Shown: positions 49,704 through 64,000 of the stretch, piece by piece
Numbering within the stretch: position 1 is the first letter of the stretch
Layout: every line of letters starts with the position of its first letter
Assembly: GCA_024362935.1 (NCBI GenBank)
Contig: JANCRA010000009.1
Location: 13,100,001-13,164,000, forward strand
Direction of reading: 5' to 3'
Source: Setophaga petechia
Taxonomy: Eukaryota; Chordata; Aves; Passeriformes; Parulidae
DNA: 64,000 nucleotides
Program-made: the position numbers and the translations under genes
The notes under the pieces: model-generated
The model's database searches: none
Told to the model about the DNA's origin: nothing
The model's input: only the letters and a program-made list of their open reading frames with translations

Positions 49704-52305
49704 TAGATAGATACATATCAAATTCAGAGGCTGGCATGTGGCTCAAGGGTAGCTTGCTCTTTGTGCAGGCATTGCAGCAGTGCCTCCGATCCCCTGGTGG
49801 CTCTGTCATCTCTTTCTATAGAATGACTATAATATGGAGAAAGAGAAAAATTATGAACCAGACACAACAGCAATTACTGAGTTAGAGAATGCGACTGCAG
49901 CTACTTTGTTCTTTTAGCCATCTGAGAAAGGTTTCATCCAGGAATGAGAGTTTCTGTAGTTTCTTTCAATAGGTTGGGCAGAAAACCTCTCCGTCAGAGA
50001 CAGCCCTGCAAATCACAAGTGACATTCTGTTCCAGCTCTTCCTCTGGCTTCTGCAATTGGACCCCTCTGTCCTACTCAGGAAGTTACCTAAGGAGGGACA
50101 TAACTTTAAGTGATGACTACTCCTGTGGAAATGAGCAAAACCAATCCCAATGAGTTTGGAACCACACAATTAGTTTTCAAATTACAGCATGCATTTAGAA
50201 ACGGAGTTTCTCAGCTTTCAGCTATTCAAGGCAGTTATTCAATGCCAGTTCCAGTCCATTATTATGTACCCTAAAATACAGATACCCTGGGAATACACCT
50301 ACCTACATGTGTCAAACACTAGGCAGTGGGCTTGAGCAGGGCAGCTCTGATTCTCTGCAGCACTCAGATCTGAACTACCCTCACTTATCCCCTTTGGACC
50401 ACTCCAAACAGCTCTCTCTGGGAGAAACCTGCAGCAGCAGGGAAAGCCCCCTACATTCCAAACATGACTCAGTCTTGGGACTTGCCCCATCTTGCTTGGG
50501 AGAACTGATAACATTACAGTACCAGCACATGCATGCTGTAAACTTGACAAGCAAATCACTGAGGGAACTCAGTGCTCCAGTCAACCCCTGTGGCAGCCCA
50601 CAGTGTAGTCTGAGTTTAGTCTCTCTTCTTCCTGGGTTAACCTGGGAAGTGCTTGTTCTTAATTAAAATTGGAGGACTCCATTTGAACCAAGTCATGGAG
50701 CCTTCAGCCAAAGCTTTATAGAGAACTGGTGTTCGGCTGCAGCGAAGAATCCCGGGAACAGAGTCCAACCAAGCAATTCGTCATGATAGAGACTGCTGTT
50801 ATTAGATCACACACTCTCTAGAAATGACTTGGAAAAACACTGGGTGTGAAGCAATCAGCCACAGATTCTTACAAGATTGTAAAGAGGGATCAAAGAAAAT
50901 TCCTTTCCTATGGGGTAGTAATGAGTGCTTAACTGTCTCTGCCAGTCAGCTCCTCTGTCTTCTGGCAGAGAAACAGTGAAAATACCATCTGCAGCATATC
51001 CTCTGGTGCTCATTTAGCATTGTCCAAGAGGCAGAATATATGCACTAAGGAGAGGGGAAAGGACACAGGAATTTCAACATCTTTGAACTATTACAGACCA
51101 AGCTACAGATAAGAAACAGATCTATCAAGCTGTGGAACTTAACACAGGTCCCCAGAGTTCAGGTGATCAGATTATCAGATGCTCCTGTCTACTGTACTGC
51201 AAACAGTCAAGGAGAAAATTCTTTAGGCAGGTGTAGAGGACTGAAGCCGTTCAGTCTTGATTATAAGCCAAAGGCATGTTTCCCACTCCCTTGGTCAAAT
51301 GAACAGCTTGTCTAGAGAACTGTCAGACTTGCTGCTCTCTCCTGTTTGGTCTCCTGCTGCTTCCATCTGACACATAACTGCCTCTACCAAGCTCATCTGA
51401 GCTCTTTATATTTTCCCTGCTGAAATGTAGCTATTTAAAAACACAAAAAATATGACCTAAACTACCTGATCCTATCTTTTAATATATTAGTGGAAATATT
51501 ACCTTGTCAACTGAAAGTCAAAATATAGATGAATAATAAGGGATTTAACTGAGCAAAAGAACATATGAACAAAATGCTTCCATAAGTTTTAAAGAGCTTA
51601 GTGGCTACATTAATTTGTTCCCCCAGCTTGTAATTTTTACAAGAAAAGAAACGGTGGTGTAAAGAATCACCCACTTTTCTCAGCCATGTACTAAGTTAGA
51701 GTGGCACGGAAAAAGAATGAGGCAAGCTGTTCAAGAAACACTGAAGTGGAGATTTAAATAATGTCCTGTGTATTTGTCTTTAACATTTTTGCTGGTTTGT
51801 TGAGCTGTAAATATTGTGATCACTCAAGCATTAATTAACCTGCACCATCTCCTGGGATTTGTGCCTCAAAATGTCCCATGCCTCACAAAAACTTCCATAT
51901 ACTTTGTATTGCCTTATTATGGCTGACTTGTAAGCCATGACAGTTCAGAAACAAACTCAAACCTTGTTATGACGTCCCAATTTGGCAGCCAAAAAAAAGA
52001 AAAAGAATCCCTGAGAGGGGAAGAGACAAGCAGTCACAGTAATATCCAGAGACGTTCAACCAGCATGAGGCTGAAGCCTTAATGAGGCTTTAGACACTGG
52101 AAAAATCCATCCTATAAGATGGTGACACAAAGATTTTGGGGTATGTCTGTCTTACAGCTTTTAATGCCAGTAATCTCAAGAAGTAAAGGGGCTGTATACT
52201 TAGATATGAACACTCTAAACAGTGGCAGGTGAAGCAGCTCAGGTACGCACAGTAATCACGCCACTGAACAAGCAGAGTTGGAAATTTGTGCTACTTCAGA
52301 AGTAG
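47393..52305. other. Intergenic, no gene recognised
   Basis: Mostly AT-rich single-copy-looking sequence with the (ATAG)n array at 49653. A GC-richer patch at 50300-50640 has open frames on both strands (119 aa plus, 86 aa minus) but no recognisable domain. Confidence 0.7.
49653..49714. repeat. (ATAG)n microsatellite
   Basis: About 15 tetranucleotide units with one interruption (atat) near the right end. Likely length-polymorphic. Confidence 0.97.
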
Positions 52306-52309
52306 CTTT

Positions 52310-52372
52310 GAGCTGCTGTTGGACCAGATGACCTCAAAACTTCTTTCCCAGCTTAATGATTCTCTTGTTCTG
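52310..52372 (+). mobile_element. Probable CR1 3' tail remnant
   Basis: gctgttggaccagatgacct, then ttcccagcttaatgattctc resembles a diverged CR1 end in plus sense. Body not traceable. Confidence 0.5.
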
Positions 52373-55300
52373 AGATGGCAGAGAGAAGAATAGAAAAAGA
52401 CAACACCTACCTGATACTCACCTGCAGACAAAAACACTCAACTTTGGATATGTAAACTCACTCTCACTACCAACAACAGAAGTTGGTATTTGCTGCCTGT
52501 TGAGGCCTCCACTTAGGCAAAACAGCAGTTTAAAGTCATTATAAAAGTCATTATTAAAGGTAAAATTATTCAATTCTGAGCTTGCCAACCACCCTTGTTT
52601 ATGAATAAGTCACCTAACAACCATCCCTCAATATGAACAAAGCCACATTGTTTTGAGGAGAAAAGAGAACTAGACAACTTTTACAAAGTTGTGTAGAACC
52701 GATATGTGTTTATTGCAGCTCTGGACGCATGTGTACCCCAAAGGTACTAAAAGGGCATGCGTACCTCTGAGAACTTCAGGTCTCCTTTTATCTCTCTTCT
52801 AAATACATATGCATACAGTTTCACAATAGGCTCAAACATATTCATTTTTATGGACTTCACGTGACATTTGCTGCTAGCTCTTCTTTATCAAAAGGAATTC
52901 CTAGGTCAGGTTGTCCTGGCCTTGTTTTAGTCTTTGGGGTTTTTTTTTTCAGTCTCTTCATTATCTCTGTCCTGCAGTTTTCCCTTCAGCTTTGGCTTAC
53001 AGACTTTTTAGCTTTTTAGACTTTTAACCTAATTTAAAAGGGATTTCTACTTTGGGGGATTTTTTCACTCTGTCTCAACATGAAATATCTTCTATGCAAT
53101 AAAAATAGATTTAATTGTCTGAAAAGAACTTCTGCATTCTGATTGTCTTCACTCAAAGGTGGACATCTGCCTTGTCCTTTTCAGTGACATAAGGGGAAAC
53201 GAGGGCTGGGATAGTTAACCAGATGAGTGATCAAAACTGACAGTAGGAACTGGAGCACTTCTCACTCTGAAGTTTTCAGTTATGGAGTGGCCCTTAGGAG
53301 CCATTACAGCCTGGTGTCACTTCAGAGCAACTGCACTCATCACAGCCTGTATTAGCCTCAAAGCAGTTTTAGATGATGTCCACCCACAATGGTTCCCTTA
53401 GGACTCCTTCATTCTGTTTTTGATGTGGGAAGTCAAACAGAACTGGATCAAAAAAAGCACAGAATGACACATCTGGTACAGAACCATTCAAGTACAACAA
53501 CACCAAGTCAACATGACACAGAGAAACTACAAAAGTCAAAAGAAGTTTCAGAGTTTGATGGCAACATCAGCTAGGAAAACATTGCCCAAAGCCTCAAAAT
53601 ACACAGTCCTAAATCAAAACCACTCAGTTAAGAGTCTGGAAAAGGTGCTTTGTGACCAAGCAGTATGGCACACTGGTTATAACAGCAGTACCAAGTTTTT
53701 ACACAGCTCCACGGAAAATACAACCAATCCTAAGAAAATGACCATGATATGCACAGCCATAAAGTAAAAAAATAATGGGAAAACTGCATTTCTTTTTACT
53801 GGTTCATTACTGGACTACTTCCACAATAGTCACTGCTGTGTAACTGGTCAGAAAATTTTCAAAATGCAGTCTCTGATGGTTTAATTAATGTGAAGACAAA
53901 ATACTGTTGGTTATCTACTGAGTAGATACCTAGTTTGGTAGCTGAGATACCATCTGAGATTACCTACCTGAGATATCAACTTTGTACAATAAATTTAATG
54001 AACACTGGGAAAAAAATTCATACCAGTGTAAGAAAAAGTATTTGTTCTAAGTTTTTGTAACAGTCTCCTTATTGGGAGCAAAGCTTTTGTCCCTGCGAGG
54101 AAGGAGATCAAGGTCCAATTAAAAAGACCTAAATACAACTTAAAAGTAAACCTAAAGGAATATTGACCTTAAGAAGCACATAGTGGTGTCTGATATATCA
54201 GCCCTGCTACAGACACAAATCAGTTCTGAATTTAAAAATTGTTTTAAACTGAATTTTATTAAAGACAATAAACCACACAGGTGCTATTCCTGCTTTTTGC
54301 ATTAGTGTACAGCTTCATCACAGGCTGTCTGGTGCACATGCACATGAAAGCAGTTTGGCTGTACAGAATATCTTTCCATTTCAGCACTTGAAATCAAAAC
54401 ACCACTTCCCTAAACTGCGCAACATCAGTTCTTGGTTAAAAATCCATTACTATTTAAAGTAAGATGATTACTTAAAATCAAACTAAAAAGGGAAAAAAAA
54501 AAGAGAGAGAGAAGAAAGAAGGCAACCAGTTCTATGTTCTGACTTGCCTTATATAGTTATGCTAAAGGAAAAAAGGAGCAGAGCCAACACTGTGAAGGCT
54601 TACATGAGGCAATGGTGCCACCCAATGTCCAGAAGTTACATATAAATTGTTTTTTCTTTATTGATCCAAGAACAAAAAAACCCAATCTCAACAAGCTGTG
54701 TGTAATGTTATTAGTAATCATGACTGTATGTGAAGGCTTGGCTCAGGCATAAGATTAACAGCAGTGGTAAATTTCCAATCAGGCAAATATTGTTTTAGTT
54801 TCAGCTTGAATTCTCTGTAACATGAATATTAGCATAGCTCAGGTAAATCCATTCAAGCTGTCAAAACACCTACCAACATTTTCCTAAGGTCCTCATTATT
54901 TCATTTTCTCACTTTTTGAGCCCTCTCAGCTGGAGCCTCTCACAGAGATCAGTTTCAGCATGTTTCAAGTAGTGCAGGGGCTTTACTATTACACTACTAA
55001 AATGAAAATTCTTGCACAATAACACAGTTTTAATAAATGGACGTATCGAACATGTGTTCAAAGGACATTAACTTTTTAGAAAGGCACCTGTAACTATAAA
55101 TAAAGACTTTATAATATTGGAAAATTTCAGCAGGAAATCATTAATGACAATTATTGTTAAAAGTGTACATCCCACTTTTGTTTGGAATTTTGCCCTCCTC
55201 CCTCTACTGGAGGAACATTATGTGACTCCTTCTGAAATTAAGAAAAATGCTTTAATGAGCATATAATGAGTAATTCTAAGTCTATAAATTTTTACTTACA

Positions 55301-58300
55301 CCACTTTGCAGATCATGTATTCAATGCTATAAAGCATTCTGCCAGGTCTTTGGGCTCTCTTCAACTCTTCCAAATCATCTGTAAATGTAAATACCAAACC
55401 ACACATGCCAAGTCATGCATATTTACTAAAGCACTCACATCACAAAAAGTATCATTGTGTTAGGATCTATTTTCCTGTACTAGAATGTTCTGAATTTTTT
55501 TTTCAAATATTACTTCTTTCTTTGCACTCTGTAGTTCATTATGCAAGTATGGGTTTGCGCTGCCTTATTTTCACCATATTCATAACCAAGTCTTATGACA
55601 AATAAACAGCTCCCTTCAGAGGCCTTTACTTTTCAAAATGCAGATAATATTTCTTTGTCAAGCATATTGATTTTTTTCCTTAAAAAAAACCTGTAGTTTT
55701 AGATGCGCCACCTTTGTCACATTCCTTGAAAATTTTCACCTATTGATCACTCAGCCTGTTCATTTTACCTCTCAGTATTTCATCTTCCATCCAATAGATT
55801 TTTGTAGCTTTCATATGAAAACAGTGTGAAGTTTTCAACTCTCAGAATACATTTTATTAACAGGTTTATGCTGCAGCATATTTAAGATAGACATATATTT
55901 ATAATAGCTAATAGGTTCTAAGTATAGATATAGGGGTACTATACACAATCAAATGAGAATTTTGTAGTCCTCAATTTGTGGCAGTTGTTGACTTTATGAG
56001 AATGAAAATGGGGAAATTGCATACATACGTTTCATTTCGGAAAAAAATGCTTGATTTGTGTATCTATGGACACGGTGCAAAGTACACACACTTAAAAAAA
56101 AGATGCTTCATTACTTGATCTTTCTAAGCATGTTTACCGTAACCTGTGTATATATATTTATGTACTTAATTAACTTTTTATGCTGTCCAGGCTTAACCAC
56201 TCAGTCAGTAGATTTTCTGAAAGTTACTACAAAAGCAAAAGAAATTAATTTCTTAGTGTCTGGACAGAAGATCCTGATATTATATTGTTTGGGGGTTTTT
56301 TTCTATTTTTTAAATAAGTCAAAATCTGAACAGTCTTTGAAGTGTTTTGGATACTTTCTAGTGAAAAAATGGCTTGGATTACTGTCAGAAATTCATAACA
56401 AGCACATGTCATGCTAATAATGTAAGTGATATTTTTAAAACATTCTATCCATGTTGAAAGCACAAGAAGTCTGCATAATCCGTGCACATCTAATTAGCAC
56501 TGAGTCATATAAATGATACATAATGATTTGGCAGCATATTGCCAGATGGTTTGCTATCAGATCAAGTAGTAATAACTTAGCTTATTTATCTCCATTTCCC
56601 TCATCCCTTATTTTCATTTTCATTCCTTTGCATTTCCCTACTTAAAAATAACATTCAGTTCCTTCCATTTCATATACAAAAACCAGTCAAAACCCCACTG
56701 ATGTATTTTTTTTAATCCAGACTGTCTAAAGAGGATTTGCAATCTTTTTGCTTTTACAAGTACATTTATTTTATTAATTGCACTTAGGTCTCAGAGAGTT
56801 TATACAGTCTAGTTCCATATTTACTTTAAAAACTTCCATCTCTCTCCTTCTTCCAATTAGAGATGTTCAGCTGGTCATCTATATTAATTTTGTTTTCAAC
56901 CATAATCTTATTGTCTGATTTTCTTATTTAAGACACATCTTGTGTCTAAGCAACAGGAGAAAAGTGTATGAGGGAATTATAAACATATAATCACTCAAAT
57001 TAAAGTATTTGAGTTTCATGACCACTCCAGGTTGAGTACTATTTGAATGTGCCCAATCTCCCTAATTTTGGATCTTAAAGCATTTATGGTATACTTTTCT
57101 TGCCGTGTTAAGTTTATTAAATACAAAGTAAATAAACAGTAAATGTTCTTTTTCCTAAAATCTTAACATTTTCCAGTGGGACAATCCAGTAGTTTAAATG
57201 AAAGGATGAAAATATCTGTACATCCAAGGGAATAAAACTAAGAATTTCACAATAATTTTGGCACTGTAACTTTTAACTTAACTTCTCCACCTTTGCATTT
57301 GTTTCATTCTTAATTTGTGCTTTTCTTAATACAAATAAAGCTTAATCAACATCAGACAGTAACAGTAGTTTCCCAGCCATCAAAGCAAACATTCACAGCT
57401 GCGGGTTTTGAGGAATTCATGTTAATATCAAAAATAAGTGTGCTCCATTTTAACTCGCGTTTTATAAGAACACAAATATATTAATAGGCATGAAAATTTA
57501 AAAAGTCACAAGAAAAGGAACATCCTTGTATTCAGATTAAGAAGGTTTCTTTGGGTTAAGAGTCTTATTCAGAGTGTGAGGAAGATAAAGCCATCATCAC
57601 CCTGTTGGTTACTCTGGGATTTGGATCCATGCTGTGCTGTGTGTACAAGTGCTGACACATGGCCAGAGCCACAAAGAGCCTCATTAGAATTTGCCAAGTG
57701 CTAAAGCTCTTATCAGGAAGCATGCAAAAATCTATCAAGTTAAGTTTATCTGCTTACCCAAGTGCCTGTGCATTTTGTACAAAGTGGGTATTCCCCTCAG
57801 TAGGGATGCTCTGAACAGCTCAGCTCAGATTTCAAACACTCAGAAAGCAGTGCCCATAGATTGTTATGCTTCAGGCTACTTACACTACCACATTGGTGAC
57901 ATATCCTCTTCAATTTTCCTCTTTCTCCAGGATAAGAAAGTGAATGGAGGTATTAGCAAAGATAATACCGTAGAAATTATCATTAACACTTCCTATACAG
58001 AAGAGACAAAAAAAAATAAGTGAAAATACAAGCATCGTATGTTAGTCTCAGTTGCATAGACTTTTGGCAACTTGTATTATTTTCCTTGACACAATCCTTT
58101 TTTTCACTTGATTTACAACGCATTTATATACATGAAAATAAATACCATACAGTGGTAATACAGTGGTATGAAAATCATTGTAAAGCAAGAGCTGAAGTAC
58201 CAGATTGTACCGCAAGGGTGAGACTACTGGAGCTGTCTAGTGAACTAATTTGTATTTCCAGAGGACCACAGCTTGATAGGAATGGCAGTCCTTCTTTGGA

Positions 58301-61300
58301 ATAAGCAATGACCTGAAATGCTCTTTACCCTTTTAAAACTTAGCTGGGAACCCAGGAACAAATGAACCCTAATCTCATTAGGTGGCATTAAAGACCTTCT
58401 CAAATGATGAGAGACAGAAGCAGTGCAGAAGCTTTGATTGACCAGCATGTGCTACCACAAGGGCCAACTGCTCACATTTACAGAGAGGCAGCTGCAGTAA
58501 AGCTGGCACAGGCAACTTCCAAACAGATTAGAACAATAGCATGGGCTGGAATGCAGCTCAATCCCCAAATGGAAAGTGAGAATATATATAAAGTCCCCAG
58601 ATAAATGACAGAGACCTATTAGGTTGGAGTGCAACATTTCCATGTTGCCTGCCTATACTGGGATGGGTTTTCCTGTTTTCTGTTTCTATTAAAATATTAA
58701 GATTATGTACAAAGGACACTGCCTCTACTGTCCCAGCAGAGGTCCTGTAGATCTCTGTTTGGGCCTCTGGAAACACAGCAGAAATTTCAAGTACTCAATT
58801 GATTCCGATGTTAATTTGGAATAAGTGCCTATGCTTGGCCTTCCACAGGGACATCAGCCCATCCTCTGGCTGACTGAGGTCATGTTTTATAATGGTAACA
58901 TTCCCTGTATAGACACTAATGTCATTCTATCTCTGCTCCCCATGGCAGTTTACCAACACTAGGACTAGTTTAACAGATGAGATAACTCCTGTTCCCAAGT
59001 TAAATTCAGTTTCTGAACATCCTTATCAATGCTCTGGTAGAGGCTGCAGTATCAAATATGAAAATAATTTTTAAAGGCCTGATCAACAACCATTTTAAAG
59101 CATTGCTTGCACTGAAGAAGGTCAGATTGCTCTTTTCTCCAGGTCAGAACGTGAGCATGTTTACAGAAGCCATTAAGTGCCGCAGTAAGAGCACTTAGAG
59201 AACTCAACTCCCTGCATGTACTGAGGGGTGAGGAAAAATCCACCAGAGGCACCTTTTTGTCACCAAACTCTCTCTTCATTTGTCATAGGTTAAACACCAA
59301 AGTAGAGAGAATATTTGGGTAAACTGACCAACACTCATCCTAAATGTGCAAGGCAACCTTAAAAATTTGAAAAACACAGCTCAGTCATTATATTCTGGTA
59401 ACAAACTACAATAGTTGATGCTTTGCAAAACCACAAAGGTTAAAACAGAGCAGCCATGTGAAAGAACCAAATACCCCATTGAACACTGAGAAAGCAGGAG
59501 GAGCAGAACTCTCCTCTGCTCTTCCCAGCAGCATTAAGATCACAGATTACATGACCAAGGAGAACATTATCAGAAACTTCACATCAGGCCAGCATTACTG
59601 TCCACATGGACATCCAGTAAAGGCTGATGTGACACCCAAAAAGAAGGGCAGCACACTGGTTAGCTTCAGTTCTGAAACTCACAAGCTTTCCAACGCTAAC
59701 AAACACCAGCAGAGGTTACAGTGTTTTCCCACCCACCCCTACAAGAGGATTGACTGTCCATATGTAACCCTTCCTGTCTCTAGTTTAGAAGGAAGACACA
59801 CACAGTCTCCACATTGCTGGAAGAAAGAACCAAGACTTTTCAGAATCTTTTCTTAGACTTTTGAAATAAAGCTTATCATCTCATTTCTACAGCCCCTGGT
59901 AAATCAGGGTTTTAAGGATTCCAATCCCGCTGGCTTTATCCAGAGCATCAGTCTGGACAGACAGATGCAAGTGTTCTCACTGCCAGGCCCCATCAGTGTG
60001 TTAACCTCAGCCAGTCAATGTTGTGTCATTTCTTGATGCCTCATTGATCTTGTATTTCTGATGAAAACCAGGGGGTTCTTCTTCACACCATAACATTCAA
60101 ACTTACCCCTGCACAGAGCACTTCCTGCTGGCTTCAGGTTGTGCCCACAGCCACAGGGTTTCAGCCCACAGATCTGCTGGCAGCATGCAGCCCTGGCCCA
60201 TCCTTTCAGAACAGCCCTCACCATGGCCTCAGCTGCCCCAGGCCCAGAAGCAGGAACCATCTCTAGCAGCACCTTACCAATTTTACCTCCCTCAATACCA
60301 TTTACAGTCCTTATCTCCTCTCTACTCCTCCTCAACACCATTTACAGTTCCATAGTGGGAACGCATAGCAAGTCACTATCAATATGCGCTTCTGCTCTAG
60401 GCTGAGTAAAAATAAACTTTATTCCTATACTGGGATTCCAGTTCATTGAAGGCATAACTCAACCACCGCACTGCACCATCAGAGATGGTGCCAGCAGAGT
60501 AACTTCCAAATTCGCTGCTGATCTTTTCCTCCCTTTAGAGAACAGCTGCAAATCTGGGCAAACAGTCAAGTTTTCTTCTTTTTCTATTCAAGGATAAACA
60601 GTTTGCAACAAAAGAGAAAAAACAGAAAGAATGTTTGGTATCTACTTTTGTCATCTATGGCAACACTGAAACCACCAGATATGCTGCATGTCCATAATTT
60701 TCCAGAACAGGAATTCCTAAACAATCACTGAAAATGCTAGGTACCCCACTTCTTGTCAAGTAGGGTGACAGCTGACACCCAGGTGAACTGATAAATTAAA
60801 AGACTGGTTTTTCACCTTCAAGTTCTACAGAAGTGTTATCCTAGATACAAGGACTTTGGATGCTCAGGAAGGCCACTTAAATACTTTAAGCATTTCTGTA
60901 TTAGGATATTTAAGCAGTTAAATACTTTGATGAAGTCTGTCTCCTAATTCAAAGCTGGAAATACATTACCATGAATATTTACCATGTCAAGTAAGGACAT
61001 GAAACTTCACCAGCTCACACACACACATTTATCAGGCCAACCCATCAGCTCGTTCTGAAGTTAGAAGCTGCAGCCTTAGCTAGTCACGCTGGTCTCATGA
61101 ATTTTTCAGCCCCGTGTCTCCTCTGAAACAGGCAAGCACTATTTTAGGAGACCAAATCCTCCCCATACACCCCCAAGAGGGGTCAAAATCCAGCAGAGCT
61201 GAATGCTACTCAACACTGAAGCAAAGCTTTATCAGAAATTGCTGAATCACAGTTCCTAGAAAGGGGTGTTGGGGGTGGGGGTGGAAATACCTTGCCTCTT

Positions 61301-61415
61301 CCATGCAGGGACGCTCAGGACAATGAATGCTATCATCCCTCTGCCCTTTGTAGCAGCCCGGACCTGAAAGGCAGCACCGACCATGCAGAGAGTACATAGC
61401 TTTAGGCTGTGCCTG
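52373..61415. other. Intergenic, no gene recognised
   Basis: AT-rich to about 59 kb, then mixed. The longest open frame outside repeats and CpG islands is plus 59458-59856 (132 aa) with no signal, domain or splice context that I can identify. A T-run at about 52940-52950 and a purine-rich tract at 54490-54520 are simple sequence. Confidence 0.7.
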
Positions 61416-61417
61416 GT

Positions 61418-61635
61418 GGGTATGAGGCTGGACATTAGGAGGAATTTCTTCACGGAAAGGGCAAGTAGATACTGGAATGGGCTGTGCAGGGAGGTGGTGG
61501 ACTCACTGTCCCGGGAGGTGTTTAAGGAAAGACTGGATGAGGCACTCAATACCAAGGTCTGGTTGTTATGGTTCTGTTACGTGTTGGATTCGATGATCGC
61601 AGAGGTCTTTTCCAACCGGATTGATTCTGTGATGG
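61418..61635 (+). mobile_element. CR1 LINE 3' end upstream of HSPH1
   Basis: Plus sense: ggctggacattaggaggaat, ttcttcacggaaagggcaag, tactggaatgggctgtgcag, then ggtcttttccaaccggattg and attctgtgatgg. A clear CR1 tail about 300 bp before the HSPH1 CpG island. Confidence 0.92.
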
Positions 61636-61893
61636 ATGTACTGCTGACAACCGAAATTAGGGTCTGCGTACCCACCACACCTCCATACGGAATGCAGAGG
61701 ACTAAGGCTTCTTCTAACAGGGATGGGGTCCTGCACAAAAAGCTAGATCTGGACTGCTAGGAGGCAATAGAACATTTATGTTATAGCAGATTGTGGCACA
61801 CCGAGACAAAAGCCCTCTGCAGAGAGCCAGTGATGCGTACAATTAGCATATTTCGCCTGACAGCGCGGGAGGGAGATACCCACAACAACGTGA

Positions 61894-63482
<1,589 letters not shown>

Positions 63483-64000
63483 GTAGGTAATTTCCTGCTG
63501 CTAACTGTTGAAGTACCAGTGTGTGTAAAGAGACTTGGCTGTGTGTATTTAAAGCCAACAGCCTCAGTTTCTTTTTGAGTCTTTTATTTTAGAAATGCTG
63601 CACTATGCTGCCAGGCTTTCTTTGGAGAAATGGGGGATGTTTTTGCTAGAATGCTCTCTCCTTCGTTAATGTAATACTTTCCAGTGGAATATGTTCATAA
63701 TCTGACAAGTTAAGATTGCTGGGTTTCTTTTCCTAATGATTGTATACGGGATTTTCCTGGTACTTGAAGGAAAACATTTTAAATTCTGTATATAGTCTCT
63801 TAAAATTAGATGTAAGGGGAGAGGTTTGGCTCAGATTCTTAAAGCTATTTAGGGTACCTTACTACCTTTGGATTTCCTGTAAATTAAATGCTGCTGGTTT
63901 TGAATGTGCAGGTCCTTATTTTGGGTTTTTTGTTGTTTTTGGTTTTGTTGTTGTTTTTTTTTTTATTATTGAGTGCTTTGAAAGATTGAATGTTTTCTTT
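63483..64000 (+). other. HSPH1 intron 2, 5' part
   Basis: T/G-rich; ends with a T-rich low-complexity stretch at about 63915-63966. No further exon before the window edge. Confidence 0.85.

Noticed and set aside
56058..56417. 119-codon plus-strand frame in the spacer
   Set aside because: Phe/Leu/Ile-rich translation expected from T-rich DNA; no recognisable domain or gene context.

Overview
The window is nuclear DNA of a bird, most likely a songbird. The evidence is vertebrate-type split genes with GT-AG introns, an AT-rich background broken by two CpG islands, several CR1 LINE fragments, a tRNA-Ile-like SINE with a CR1-type tail (resembling the zebra finch TguSINE1 family), and a solo LTR of a type I associate with passerines. 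The exact species cannot be read from the sequence.

Two protein genes are present, divergently arranged. On the minus strand, B3GLCT (beta-1,3-glucosyltransferase, B3GALTL) fills about 0.6-47 kb. I could place all 15 coding exons, every one with AG/GT borders and matching phases. They sum to 1539 nt, an intact 512-residue ER enzyme with signal peptide, DDD motif, the conserved DAPDDMVLG block and a C-terminal REDL. Its 3'UTR probably ends just beyond an AATAAA at 586-591. On the plus strand at the right edge, HSPH1 (HSP105/HSP110) begins at 62368. Only its promoter, exon 1, intron 1, exon 2 and the start of intron 2 are inside the window. The same head-to-head pair is neighbours on human chromosome 13q12.3, which supports both identifications.

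Layout: 1-575 is sequence downstream of B3GLCT; 586-2063 its 3'UTR; 2064-46819 its exons and introns; 46240-47205 its CpG island; 47210-61960 a gene-poor spacer with CR1 pieces and an (ATAG)n microsatellite; 61960-63065 the HSPH1 CpG island, with GC boxes, a CRE-like site, a CCAAT box, an E-box, a perfect three-unit heat shock element and a TATA-like box; then HSPH1 intron 1, exon 2 and intron 2.

The two genes are not in one pathway. B3GLCT adds glucose to O-fucose on thrombospondin type 1 repeats in the ER; HSPH1 is a cytosolic Hsp70 nucleotide exchange factor and disaggregase partner. I see no undescribed multi-gene system. The most interesting unexplained signals are an in-frame 48-nt exon-like segment just after the DDD-encoding exon of B3GLCT, an 86-nt poison-exon-like segment in intron 10, two perfect short-loop hairpins in introns, and a perfect 62-bp duplication 2.1 kb apart.
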